Assembly (NCBI GenBank): GCA_026119855.1
Contig: JAOWBW010001310.1
Span: forward strand, 248,001-312,000
Length of the DNA stretch: 64,000 nucleotides
From: Campanula takesimana
Taxonomy: Eukaryota; Streptophyta; Magnoliopsida; Asterales; Campanulaceae
Direction: 5' to 3'
Part shown: positions 35,873 through 47,689 of the stretch, piece after piece
Numbering within the stretch: the first letter of the stretch is position 1
Layout of the letters: every line of letters begins with the position of its first letter
Program-made: the position numbers and the translations under genes
Notes under the pieces: generated by a model
Database searches by the model: none
Told to the model about the DNA's origin: nothing
What the model saw: only the letters and a program-made list of their open reading frames with translations

Positions 35873-38800
35873 ACCGTAGACTCTGGACAGTGATTACCAT
35901 GCTATCCTAGGTGCACCCAGTCAAGGAAAGCTGGGTCTGGTTGCCTCCTTCCCCCACCAAAGGGTGAAGTTCCCCACTCCGGCTGGAATTGGGTGCGTCC
36001 CAGGCTCGCCTAGAGATTTTTTGGAACATGTGATGAAGTCCAGGAAAGCAAAGGCCAAGATGGAGATTGATACTCCAGATAAAAGAATCACGGTTTCAAA
36101 ATCAACCACTGTTACAACCTCGACGCCACATATCGGTGTTATATTGGCGGCTGTTGACGATGAACCTAAAGAGTGGGTTATTCTTGACAACGACGTCCCA
36201 ACTAAGGCCGAGGTTACTTATGGCTTAGACGGCTTCAGCTGCATCTCGATGAACACAGCTTCGGACAAGCCGAGTAACTTGGCTCTCGCCATCGTCCCAA
36301 GCTCGGGGGCCACACAGCCGACTGACATGGAAACCGAGATCGAGAAACTGTTAGACATGGAAAACCTAAGTTTGGAAGGGGAGGACAAGGAGAAGGTCAA
36401 GCAGATCATTGTCGAGACCCTAGAGTTCAGAGACGGCCCCGAACTTAAACCTGTGGATCAGTTAGATGAGGTCTTCATCAACCCAGACTATCCAGATCAG
36501 AAAATCAAGATTGGGAAGCAACTCTCCCAACAAAAACGAGAAGAGCTCATCTCCCTACTCCAAAACAACTTGGACGTATTTGCCTGGAAAGTAGATGACA
36601 TGGTGGGAGTAAAGGAAGCCGTCGCTCTCCACAAACTGGAAGTCGACAAGTTCTTCAAACCGGTCAAGCAGACGAGACGAGTCTTCTCTACCGACAAGGA
36701 AAAAGCAATTGGGACCTAGGTTGACAAACTCCTCAAAGCCGGCATCATAAGAGAAGCAACATACCCCGAGTGGCTTGCCAACGTCGTCATGGTAAAGAAA
36801 CACAATGGCAAGTGGAGGATGTGCGTGGACTTTACGGACCTGAACAAGGCATGTCCCAAAGATAGCTATCCCCTCCCCAGGATTGACAAGCTCGTAGACT
36901 CTATTGCCGGCCATCAAACCCTCAGTTTCTTGGACGCCTACTCCGGCTATCACCAAGTCAAAATGGCAGAGGACGACACAGAGAGGACGGCTTTTCAAGC
37001 TGCAGGCGGCATATACTGCTACGTCATGATACCTTTCGGCCTAAAGAATGCAGGAGCCACGTATCAGAGGATGGTGAACAAGGTCTTCAAATCTCAGATA
37101 GGCCGGAATATGGAGGCCTACATTGATGACATGGTGATCAAGACCAAGATCGGCAGCCATGTACCAGATCTGAAAGAGACCATTGACAACTTGAAAGCTA
37201 ACGATATGAAGCTCAACCCTAGCAAGTACGTCTTCGGGGTTACCGCGGGCAAGTTTCTAGGTTTCATGGTTTCTCAGCGAGGCATCGAGGCTAATCCAGA
37301 AAAGATCCAAGCCTTGATTGACATGAGGGAGCCGATTTGTATCAAAGAGGTTCAAAGGTTGAACGGGAGAGTAGCGGCACTCGGTAGGTTTATCGCCAAA
37401 TCAGCAGAAAAATCCCTCCCCTTTTTCAAAGCCTTGAAGGGAACGAAGGATTTTGCTTGGACGCCTGAGTGCTCGACCTCGTTCCAGTAAATGAAAGACT
37501 ACCTCGGCTCTCCACCTCTACTCAGCAGCCCGGTTATGGGAGAGACATTGTACGTCTTCTTAGCAGCGACCGACCGAGCCGTAGCAGATGTACTCGTTAG
37601 AGAAGAAGGCGGCATCCAGAAGCCGGTCTACTACGTCAGCAAGGCACTGTCAGACACCGAGAGCAGGTACTTCAATGCCGAGAAAATTGCTTATGCCTTG
37701 GTATTTACGGCCAGAAAACTACGAGCCTACTTCTCGGCTCATCCAATCACGGTCTACACCGACGCTCCTCTTAGAAAAATACTTCACAAGATGGACAGCT
37801 CAGGACGCCTACTTAACTGGTCGATCGAACTGACCGAATTCGACATAACCTACAAGCCGAGGAAGACTCTTCTGGCCCAACCTCTTACCGACTTCTTGGT
37901 CGAGACCGCCTTCACAAGTGAACATACGCCGACCACCTGAAAGAGGAAGTTCCCTATGGATAGAGAGCCCTTGGAAGAGTTACCTCCCAACTGTTGGGTC
38001 CTATACACCGAAGGGTCAACTACCCAAGGTAGAAGCGGCGCCGGAGTCTACTTGACTAGCCCTGCCGGCGAGCATGTTGCACGTGATTTTATCAGGTTCA
38101 AGTTCCCTGCCTCAAATAATCAGGCTGAATATGAAGCCCTAATCCTGGGACTAGAAAGAGCCAAGTTATTTGGTGCAACGAGATTGGTAGCATACAGCGA
38201 CTCCCAACTGGTGGTGAATCAAGTTAAAGGGGAATACAACACCGAAAACCACATGCTGACCAAGTACAAAGATCTCGTCCTAAACCTGACCAAGAACTTT
38301 GAGTTCTGGGATATACGGCAAGTTGGTGAAGAATACAACCTGGAAGCCGACCTGCTTTCCAAGATGGCAACAGCTGAAAAACTCGGATCCCATAATCATT
38401 TATGCCGACCAGCTTGCTTATGAAAGACTGGAGATCTTGCTCCTGGATGACGAGGAAAGGACATGGATCGACAACTACAAAGACTACTCGGAGAAGGGAA
38501 AGCTTCCTGAAGACCAGTTAGAGGCCAAGTCGATCAAAAAGAAGACAGCAAGATACATAGTCTGGAACGGCATCCTGTACAGAAGGTCATTCTCCAGACC
38601 TTTCCTTAGATGTGTTGCGCCAAAAAGCACCGAGAAACTCCTCGCCGAAGTACATGGGGGAGTTTGTGGGGGACACCCGGGGGCCAGAACCCTTGCCGAC
38701 AAGATCATCACACTTGGCTACTATTGGCCAAATATAAGGGAGGATGCACAAGCCTATGTAAAGAAGTGTGACAAATGTCAACGCTACTCCGACTTACCCA

Positions 38801-39695
38801 AAGTACATGCCGTATAGAAAAGCTTAGTCATACCGACATGGCCATTCGACATGTGGGGAGTCGACATCATTGGACCGTTCCCATTAGCCAAAGGGAGCAA
38901 CAAATATGTAATTGTGGCAGTCGATTACTTCACCAAGTGGGTAGAGGCGAAACCACTAGCAAAGATCACTGAAGAGAACACCATCAACTTTATCCATGAT
39001 TACATATGGTGTCGGTCTGGCGTGCCCCACACTATAGTGATAGACAACGGCCTATAATTCTCTAATGCTTTCACCGAGGAGATGAATAGGTTGGGAGTCA
39101 AGCACAAGAAGTCGTCAGTAAGCCACCCTCAAGGCAATGGACAAGCCGAGGCCGCCAACAAACTTGTCTTAAGAGCACTCACCAAGAACTTAGAAGGCAG
39201 TCAAGGAAAATGGCTGGACGAACTCCCCCTAGCTTTATGGGCTGTCCGTACAACCACTCGGGGGCCAACTGGGGAGACACCCTTTGCTATGACTTACGGT
39301 TCAGAAGCAATGGCACCAGCCGAGATGGCCTTACCGACTTTCAGAGTAACCAACTATGACGAGGTCGTTAATGAATACAACCGACTACTGGACCTAGACC
39401 TAGTCGACGAAAAAAGGCTAGCTGCCCAACTCAGAATGATCAATTACAAGCAAAGAACCAAGGCCTACCATGACAGCAAAGTAAAAAAGAGAACCTTTGA
39501 AGTCGGTGACTGGGTACTCAGAAAAATTGAGTCGACACACTTGAAGGCACAACAGAATAAGCTCTCGCCAAACTGGGAATGCCCTTACATCATCACCCAC
39601 ATTATACGGGAAGGGACCTACATGCTCAAAACTCCGGAAGGAAAATAGCTTAAACACCCATGGCATTCCGAGCACTTGAGAAAGTACTATCAGTA
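35873..39695 (+). pseudogene. pol: Tat pol: RT, dual RNase H, integrase
   Basis: RT at about 36540-37300: WRMCVDFTDLNKACPKDSYP, SFLDAYSGYHQV, and YIDDM with both catalytic aspartates intact. First RNase H at 37491-37920 (LSDTESRYFNAEKIAYALVF). Second, archaeal-type RNase H at 37956-38390 (YTEGSTTQGRSGAGVYL, NNQAEYEALILGL, YSDSQLVVNQVKG). Integrase at about 38575-39650: HHCC zinc region (HGGVCGGHPG, CDKCQRY), catalytic [15 protein letters not shown] and NGQAEAAN (D, D, E all present). Damage: stops at 36717 (TAG), 37488 (TAA), 37938 (TGA), 38815 (TAG), 39055 (TAA) and 39646 (TAG), plus a frameshift near 38385. Catalytic residues survive although the frame is broken many times, which fits recent decay. 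Confidence 0.92.
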
Positions 39696-39699
39696 GCAC

Positions 39700-40866
39700 C
39701 TCGGTTAGCTATTTATTCTTTTTATCAGATTTTCGGTCTTAGATTCTATAGTTGATATCTAGTTGTTTCTTAGTTTGATTTCATCGATAAAATTTCCTTT
39801 ATTTTATTTATATCAAGCTTTGATTATAGTACATAACACGGTCTTAGCGTTATTTACAATGCCGAGATCACCTAACGAAGTCGATGAGCACCCTTAAAGA
39901 ATGACTTCTAAAGCCTAGTTTCAATAACTAGCACCCTAACGAAGTTGACGAGCACACTTATGCATAACTTCTAAAGCCTAGTTCTAACAACTAGCACATA
40001 AGACGACTTGAGCTGGTCCTAACGGTTAGACTCAAATTTGGATAGTAAACTCCCGACGATTTGAAACTAATCTCGAATGCTAGTTCTCTCGCGTATCAAA
40101 ACCGAGCACTAGATGTTCGTCAGAGCTCAACGGTAGACCACCTCGGCCTGAACATATAAGCCTATCTTGGCTTTCTGATCCCGGCTCATTATGGTCCAGC
40201 CCCAAAGAGGCATGACGGACTAAACAATGACGAGATCATAGACGTAAACGTCACGACTCAAGACATTCAAAACCTAATTCTGTCGGTTAGTACTCTCAAA
40301 TTTGGGTTAAGATTAATACATCTAGTTCCCACGACAATTTGAGACTAACCACGAATTAGTTCTTACAAACCGAGCTCCTAACGCTCGTCACGACCATAAC
40401 GGAGAACGACCACGGCCCACAAACGTAGCCTAACTCGGCTACAATCAAAACCTATTTCTGTCGGCTAGCGCTCTCAAATTTGGGTTAAGATTAATACATC
40501 TAGTTCCCACGACAATTTGAGACTAACCGCGGTTTAGTTCTTACAAACCGAGTTCCTAACGCTCGTCGCGGCCCATAATGGTGATCTACCACGGCTGGCA
40601 GCATAACCTAAACCAGCTGGCATGTCTCGTCACTTCAGACTAATGACATCTCAAACCGAGATAAAGTAATATGAACAGAACGAGATAACACTTGCGCAAC
40701 GAGCTATGGAAACGGGATAAACACCTCAAACCGAGGTATACAAACCCATACAGATAACAAGTGTTTAGACTCCCCCAAGCACTCTGGGCCGAGTCACTTA
40801 AATACTTAAGACAAAAAAAAATATTGTTTTAGCCTACCCGGCTTACAAGGACATTCCAAAGTTTAA
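39700..40866. repeat. Non-coding region with degenerate tandem repeats
   Basis: Between pol and the antisense genes. It holds a direct duplication of about 178 bp (about 40266-40443 and 40444-40590, sharing TCTCAAATTTGGGTTAAGAT) and a smaller repeat near 39868-39990 (AAAGCCTAGTT, GACGAGCAC). No coding sequence seen. Confidence 0.75.
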
Positions 40867-43040
40867 CTAATCAATACCAGCATCGGCTTCCTCCTCAACT
40901 TGGGCAATCAGATCATCAAGATTCCCTTCCTCAACTGGCGGAGGTACCCACGGGGAGTTACCCTCTTTCCGATCTCGGCTATGAATCACCCTCAGGCCCT
41001 TGTCAGAATACGGAATCAAGGAGTGGGCATCCCAAGCTTCAACACCGTAAGCATCCTGGTTGTAGAGGCATGCAAGCTTGTCAAGAGTTATATCAACTTC
41101 ATGGTCTATCCAGAGAAGGCGAGACAGATTTGACCAAGCATCATTGTAGGTAGTGCCGACTTCATCTTGAATGGCCGCCTTCATTGTCGCACCCTTCTTG
41201 AAAGCCTCTACCGCCCGCATCTCCCGACTCGGAATGCTCTCCTCCAGTTGGACCAGCCTCTCCTCCGCAGCATTTTTCTCTAACACGAGGCCCTCCGCTC
41301 GTTGACGCTCTTTCTCCAAATCGGCCCTCGCCACAGCAGTCTCCTCCTTGGCTGTCCTCATCACCGTCTCGGCGCGACGAACCGTCTCATTAGCCTCCGC
41401 CGACATGTCTGCTGCCTTCTTTAACTCCGCTTCAAATGAGGTCTTTTCCTTCTCAAGGGCTTCCACTTTGGCCTTCAGCTAAACATTAGAGGCACGAAGA
41501 GGCTCGACCTCGTCCTCACACTTCCTAGCGTTGCTTATGGCAAGCTGCATCAACGCATATTCATGCTGGGCTATGGAGGCAAGCTACAAAGAAAAGATAA
41601 AGACGTCAAAAGCAGGACATTCATGGTCACAACAAATAATGAAATACCAAGTACCTCACTGATAAGTAGGCCCTTGCGGTTCCGAAGCTGTGAGGAGGTC
41701 GGTCTGGTCTCCACTAACCTTTGAATAGTCCTTTGATTCATGGCCCTTTTTATGACGGCCACGCCGAGTTTGAGGGCAGGACCGGAGCGAATGGAATCAT
41801 CAATATCTGGTATTATCACTACATTGCAAAGAGCATGAGCCAGATCATTGATCTCGACCTCAGTAGGACCCGAAGCCGAAGCTGAGCCACGAGTTGAAGG
41901 AGTTCTCTTAGACGGGGGTTCTAAATCATCCTCACCTTCTGCTCTCGGCCTCTTATCCCGACGACCCGCCTGGTCGATTTCCTCCTCAACATGTTGACTT
42001 TGACTATGATCCTGTAACGGACCAACATTCTCCATCCCGGTTTCCTTTTCAAGAATCTCGACCTCCACCTCTTCTCCTCCGGCTCCAACTTGGATGACAG
42101 GGGGACCCGTGGGAATGTTGGCGACTCCTAGGGCCTGCAGCACCTCCTGCCTGGATGTCATGTCGGCATGACGCTTTTCAATACCCCGGGTACGCGATAA
42201 TTATTTTTTCCTCCTCGCCGCCATGGCGGGGTCGAGCTCCTCTTCGTCGATAATCTAGACATCCTCCATGGAAAGATCTGCACGAGAAGAGAAAGTTAAA
42301 AGGACGGCTGGAAACAATCAGGGAAAACAGAAAAATACAAGCACGGAAAGGAAATTACATCCTATGATATCTTTGGCCTTGAGACACTTGTCGGCCTCGG
42401 TCTTGCACACAAGCCAGTCAGAATAAAAGACGAGATCTGGGTGAATAACCCAATCCGGGAGTCGATAACCCCTTTCTACCACAACTCTCGGCTTAACACC
42501 ACCAATCGGCCCCCTCATCAAACCGGCCTGTACATGGAATATGAAATCGGTCTTGGTCCGGGACCAATCCAGTGTAGCAGAAGCAGCAAACAGCTCCAAC
42601 TTCTTTATCAAGACACCGCTCCAATCTGGATGATGAACCACCTTAGGCTTGACAGGATCTCGGTCCGGGCCTAAGAATTCCAAACCCTGACGGCTCTCCA
42701 CTTTGATCACATGCCTATTCCAGCCCGTCACCTTATTCACGACACTCGAGATGGGAACCATGAGCTTGGGTTTGTTGGGATCAGACTTGATGGTAATAGT
42801 TCTGGTGGAGGAATTATAGGACGATTGGAAGAAGTGGAAAAAAGCGGACATGCACGCTTTAAAGCCCTAGAACCTCAACAATGGCAGAAAAAGAGAAAAA
42901 GGTGAGAAAGTCAGAACAGTACCTTTGTCGGAAATGTGATCGGAGAAAAAGGATTAGCCGACGGAGTAAATGAAGATGATCGGAGCGGAACAGAGAATTT
43001 TTCAATGGGAATCGATGACTTTGAAGACTCGCCGGAAACG
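40867..43040 (-). pseudogene. Spliced antisense gene in Tat element (gypsy-type transposon ORF with coiled coil)
   Basis: Runs opposite to gag-pol. The main N-terminal exon (about 42860 down to about 42359) has FFHFFQSSYNSS and a Trp/Arg-rich region ending CKTEADKCLKAKDI; it resembles the antisense 'putative gypsy type transposon' proteins. A donor near 42358 and the acceptor TTCTCGTGCAG near 42281 bound an intron. The next exon (to about 41656) is acidic and serine-rich (KRPRAEGEDDLEPPSKR). A second intron (donor GAG|GTACTTGG, acceptor TTTGTAG near 41588) leads to a Glu/Ala/Lys-rich coiled coil (EKEKTSFEAELKKAADMSAE) ending at 40867. An upstream exon ending ACAAAG near 42921 is likely, but I found no ATG. 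In-frame stops near 42254, 42200 and 41480 break it. Function unknown. Confidence 0.65.
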
Positions 43041-43098
43041 GGGACACTGTTTCTCTATTGGAAATTTGAAAATGTGAAATTCTGAGGGTTTTTGGGTG

Positions 43099-43109
43099 TG
43101 TATATAGGG
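43099..43109 (-). promoter_or_regulatory. Candidate TATA box of the antisense gene
   Basis: Minus strand reads CCCTATATACAC, about 60-180 bases upstream of the first likely exon. It is far from either LTR, so it would be an internal promoter. Confidence 0.45.
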
Positions 43110-43843
43110 TGGGTCGAATATGTATGATTCGGGCTAACCCGGTTGTAACCCGTGATCCATGGGTTGCACGAAAACCCACGAACCCATCATGACTCGCATT
43201 TAATGGGCCACATTTTCAAGGTAAATGTCACATCACCAAGACACGTGCACCAGTCAATATAAGAGGAAGACAAACGATTGAAGTGACCCAACCGCCGTTT
43301 GAAAAGTACGAGCAGACTGCCAATGCTAGATCGACACGTGGCAAACCGAGACCTACAGCAGGAATGCCAGTCGGCTTCGAAAATCACAAACATTTCGGAC
43401 ATCTGGATCGACATTGAAAAGTTCAGCACATGGGTGTAACCGACACCACAGCTATGGACCGACATCCTTAATGGTATCAAAGAATGAGACGAGACCGAGA
43501 TGAGAAAAGGTCAGGGGTAGGTCGATGTCGGGCGGTGATTGAAGTCATGGTTGAACGACAGATACAAATAACTTCCATGCCGACATGTCAACTAAGATCA
43601 AATGATCGGCATTACGTTAAGGCTACATCATAAAAAAAGGTAGTGTTAACGAGAAAAAATCCAAAGTCATGCAAGATGCAAAGAATTCAAGCTATGAAGT
43701 AAATCAAAATCAGAGCAAAGATGGCAAAGGATAAAATCCCAGTGTAAATATATATATAACAAAAAGACCCCCACAGCAAGGCCGGGGGCCTGGCCTATAC
43801 AAAAAAGGAAAAAAGAAACTACTGAGTCATCCTAACTAAGGAT

Positions 43844-44197
43844 TCAAGAAAGATTATAATCTTGATCTTGGTCTTCATCATCCTCCCACTCAACGTCTCC
43901 ATCGTACCCATATTCATCAATGATGATGGGTTCGGGATCATCCTCACTATCATCTTCATCCTCGTCCTCATCCTCTGACTCTTCTGCACTAGAGTCGTCG
44001 GAGAATTCATCAACGGGGTCCGGCTCCGAGTATTCGCCATTACTATCAGACGGTGACTCTTCCGCCGAAAAAGATGAACGTATCTTGGATGGGAACATTG
44101 AATCATCGCTGCTTGAAGAATCATGATAAACTTGATTTTCTGATCATGTACTCACTTCTTCCGGGAATGCATCATCGTATTTCCTCTTTGGAGCCAT
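43844..44197 (-). pseudogene. Small acidic antisense protein
   Basis: 117 codons from ATG at 44197 (MAPKRKYDDAFPEE) with an in-frame TGA at codon 18 (44144-44146), then an open frame rich in Asp, Glu and Ser (EESEDEDEDEDDSEDD, DGDVEWEDDEDQDQ) to the stop at 43844. The TGA could be CGA with a C-to-T change, or lie in a small intron, since GTGAGT stands just before it. A TATA box lies about 90 bases upstream. No family recognised; the low-complexity acidic tail resembles those of histone- or nucleoprotein-binding proteins in composition only. Confidence 0.5.
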
Positions 44198-44283
44198 CTT
44201 GGAATTCTTCGCAAAATTTGGGATGTTCTTGGAGAATTCTAGAGGATGAAGGTAAGATAGAGGGTAACCAATGGACAGACCAT

Positions 44284-44292
44284 CTATTTATA
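44284..44292 (-). promoter_or_regulatory. Candidate TATA box of the acidic ORF
   Basis: Minus strand reads GGTATAAATAGATGG, a near-consensus plant TATA box 87-95 bases before the ATG at 44197. It is about 250 bases inside the 3' LTR boundary. Confidence 0.55.
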
Positions 44293-44523
44293 CCCCTGGA
44301 ATATGAGGGGGTGGGGAGTTTATCAATGCTACTCATAATTGGGGTGCAATTAATAAAGCCTTTGATTTCCAAGAAGGGCAATGATTCCACCTGTATCAAA
44401 TCCACAGTGATGTCAGCAAATCCAAGCAAAAGAGGATTTTTGGCGGCTGCAGGTCAAATCAACATAAATGAAGTACGAAGCAAGTACAAGGGCACAGTTC
44501 CTACTCGGCATGCCGAGATAGAA

Positions 44524-44536
44524 ACTCGGGGGCCAC
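44524..44536 (+). promoter_or_regulatory. Polypurine-tract region
   Basis: ACTCGGGGGCCAC immediately before the 3' LTR. Only the GGGGG core is purine-rich, so the assignment rests on position. Confidence 0.45.
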
Positions 44537-45188
44537 TGAACGACATAAACCAACTTGGTTAATGGGGACCCATAAACTCTGGGCTCACACACCGTAAGGC
44601 CCATCCATAGAGGCCCACAATCTTATATGCCGAGATACATCAGGCCAAACAGGCAGCCCTTGCCTAGGCCGAGTTCAAGAGGCCCAATCCTTAGCCGGTC
44701 TCCGGGGCGAGCCGAGTGGGATTACAGGCCGACATACGCCAATAATCTTCCTTGTTCACGGGAGTCCACTTACAGAGTTTGATTACAACTCTAACAGTGA
44801 AGATCCTTATCTAAGCAAGGATATCTCTTATACTAGATAACAGGACATCATCCATCCTTATCCGGAGTCTATCTCCAAGGAATGCGAGTCCTACATCAAC
44901 ACGGGCATCCTAGCTTCTCTAACAAGCTAGGACTCATTCACCCACGCCTATAAAAACAGGTCTTCACAACAGGAGAAAGGTAATGAACTTTTGGCTCTAA
45001 ATTAGTCAATTGGTTTCTATATTTCTAATCACCCATATTCTTACTCTCAAGCCGGAGGGCCTTCGCCGGTGAAGCCCCGGTGTAGTTTACGTTTGTTTCG
45101 TGTGTGTAGCTCCGGCCATCAAGAACTGTCGCTGGGATTATCCGAACCGCTAGACGAAGGCTGATCCAACCAGATTTTGGCATCATCA
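44537..45188 (+). repeat. 3' LTR of Tat element
   Basis: 652 bp, same length as the 5' LTR. Differences by eye include CCACAG/CCATAG, TCTTCGG/TCTCCGG, ACCAG/ACTAG, CTGAG/CGGAG and CTAATCC/CTGATCC. Confidence 0.95.
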
Positions 45189-45193
45189 TCAAA

Positions 45194-45643
45194 TTATGAT
45201 TTGAATTTGTAGATGAAGCCTCCTACTTGATTGAAAGATCTGAATCGAAGAAATTCTTTCCACTGAATTGAGAGGGAGAGAGCGATTCTCAAAGAAAATT
45301 TCCTACCGTTATCATTTTGGTTAGATCCCAAAAGTAATAGCATATTTATTCCGTTTTAAAATATTTTACACAAATTTTCTTTATGAATTATAATTAGTAA
45401 GTTTTATTATTTAAAATGTTCAAATTTTTAGTTTTTTATTCTCCTTATAAGATTATGGAAAAAGTAATTTGTTTATTCACAATGATGAGTTTATATAGTA
45501 CAAGGTAAACTAGGAAAGATCTCTTACCTAAATACAAATACTTGCTACTCGATAATTACAATAATTGCCTAAGATAAATACAATTAACTATAGTAAATAA
45601 AAGATATGTACAATCTCAACCAAGAGTGGTAAGCACGAAATGC
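45194..45643. other. AT-rich sequence between Tat and copia elements
   Basis: On the minus strand it holds a TATA-like ACTATATAAACTC and AATAAA downstream of copia pol, so part may be the decayed 3' LTR of that element. I could not define an LTR because no long match to 49878-50000 is visible. Confidence 0.4.
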
Positions 45644-47632
45644 TTATGTTCTGGAAGCTTCTGTGGACAACTTCTGTGATGTGATTCGAGGTGTGGTAAC
45701 ACCTGCAGTAGCACCAGTGGATGTAGCTCTAATAGGCCCCCGCAAGATGGACGATCGGTGAAGAAGGCCAATCTTGGAAATAAGAAAAGTGAATCTAGAC
45801 CGAGAAAGAGGCTTGGTCAGAGCATCAGCTAGTTGATCGGACCCAAAAATGTGTTAAACCCGTAAAGAGCCATTTTAAACATGTTCACGAACAAAGTGAA
45901 ATAAGAGGGCAAGATGTTTCGTACGAGAGTGAAACACTGGATTGACAGAGTAGCTGGTCGCACCAAGGTTGTCAGAGTAGATTACCGGAGCAAGAGAGGG
46001 TGTTATGCCAAGCTCAGACAAAAGGTTACGAACCCAAATAATTTCGGCAGTGGCATCGGCAATAGCTCGGAATTCAGCCTCTGTGGAAGAACGTGAGAGA
46101 GCCCGTTGCTTCCTAGAAGACCAGGAAATTGAGTTTTTGCCAAGGTAGACTAAGAAACCAGTAGTAGAAACAAAATCATCCTTATCCCCAGCCCAATCTG
46201 CGTCACAGAATGAGTGAAGAGTGAGGGGGGTATTTTTGAAGAGTTGAATACCCAAGTGGGATGTACCAATAATGGCACGATATTCTGTAGGCTGATGGAT
46301 GGGGTCAGTGGGACGGTTTGTAAGAGTGAGGTTGGAGTCCATTGGTATAGGAGCGGGTTTGGAGTTAATCATATTATATTTGGTGAGAAGATCATGAGAA
46401 TATTTGGATTGGGAGAGGAGAAGACCATGGTTGTTAGGTGTAACTTCAATACCCAAAAAGTAAGATAAAGGACCAAGATCCTTCAAGGAAACCCGAGAGG
46501 CGAGGGTTTGTATAAAGGATGAGAGGAGTGGTGTAGAAGGACAGGTGACAATAATGTCATTCACATATACAAGGAGGTAGAGAGGGTGGGTGGATTTTGT
46601 GTAGATAAAGAGAGAGGGATCGGCTTTGGAGGGTACAAAGCCATAGGAGATGAGGTAGGTTTTGAGCTCAGTAAACCAAGCCCTTGGGGCCTGTTTAAGA
46701 CCATAAATGGCTTTGGACAGCCGACAAACAGAGGAAGATTTGGATGGGTCAACAAAACCAGGAGGTTGGGCCATAAAGACAGTTTCTTGGAGGGTACCTT
46801 GAAGAAAGGCATTATTCACATCAAGTTGGCGAAGAGGCCAGTTGTGGCTCACTGCAAGAGAGAGAAGGAGACGAACAGTAACAAGTTTGACAACGGGGCT
46901 GAAAGTTTCAGAGTAATCGACCCCGGGACGTTGGTGAAAGCCTTTGGCAATAAGGAGGGCTTTATATTTTTGGATAGTATTATCAGGGTTGTATTTAATA
47001 TGAAAAACCCATTTGCACCCAACAATGTTTTGAGATAGGCTTGAAGGAACAAGAGACCAGGTGTTGTTGCGAGTGAGGGCATCATATTCTTCGAGCATGG
47101 CTGCATGCCAGTGTGGGTGGGAAAGATCCTGTTTGGTGGTGGTGGGAAGGCTGGTGGGTGAGGATAGAGTTGTAAGGTTGGCATACTTGGGATTAGGTTT
47201 GACTATATTATTAGAGAGACGAGTGGTGATTTTACGAACTAGAGGAGGAGGGGGTGGTGGGATAGATGGTGTAACTGTATCTGGGGCTGCACCAGATGGT
47301 GTGATAGGTGGTGGGATAACATCAGGAGTGGCACCAGAAGGTTGGGTGGGATTGGTACATGATACTGGGGAAGGTGTTGGCTCAGTTGAATACTGGGAGG
47401 GAGGATGGGATGCCGTGGGGGAGGGATGGTATGACAGCAGAAGGTGTATTAGGGATGGGGCTGGTGGGATTGGCGGTGTGATAGCACTAGAGGTGGCACC
47501 GGATGGTGGAATGGATGAAGGGGTAGGCAGGAGAGGTAGTGTTATGGGACACCAGTCAGAGGGAGTAATGGTGGTGGAATCAGGTGGTGACTTAGAGAGA
47601 GATGGATATGGGAATTCTGTTTCAACAAACAT
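45644..47632 (-). pseudogene. pol: Copia pol: RT and RNase H
   Basis: Pro/Ser-rich linker, then RT: WPLRQLDVNNAFLQGTL, PPGFVDPSKSS, CRLSKAIYGLKQAPRAW. The catalytic YVDD reads YVND, so one aspartate is lost. RNase H includes CDADWAGDKDDFVSTTGF, SWSSRKQRALSRSSTEAEFR and HSRTKH. Between them TEYRAIIG joins directly to TSHLGIQLF; about 50-70 residues usually present (including the SLQYLSLTRPDI-type segment) are deleted. A TAA at 45875 and another stop shortly after interrupt the C terminus, which otherwise continues (DQLADALTKPLSRSRF) to 45644. Non-functional. Confidence 0.9.
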
Positions 47633-47689
47633 GACATGACGGGAGGTGTAGACTCAGAAGGTGGATGGGTCAAGATAGTAGTAAGTACT

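Larger units (their letters stand above)
33114..45188 (+). mobile_element. Complete Tat-lineage Ty3/gypsy element with antisense genes
   Basis: LTRs 33114-33765 and 44537-45188, both 652 bp, starting TGAACGAC and ending GGCATCATCA. Exact 5-bp TSD TCAAA at 33109-33113 and 45189-45193. By eye I count about eight differences between the LTRs, so they are close to 99% identical. Order on the plus strand: PBS, gag, protease, RT, RNase H, second (archaeal-type) RNase H, integrase. The dual RNase H is the hallmark of the Tat lineage. Between pol and the 3' LTR are non-coding repeats and two minus-strand transcription units. Confidence 0.95.

Noticed and set aside
43920..44126. Serine-rich plus-strand frame
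   Set aside because: It is the reverse of the Asp/Glu-rich codons of the antisense acidic ORF.
47061..47639. Glycine/valine-rich plus-strand frame of 192 codons
   Set aside because: It is a shadow of the Pro/Ser/Thr-rich linker of the copia polyprotein.
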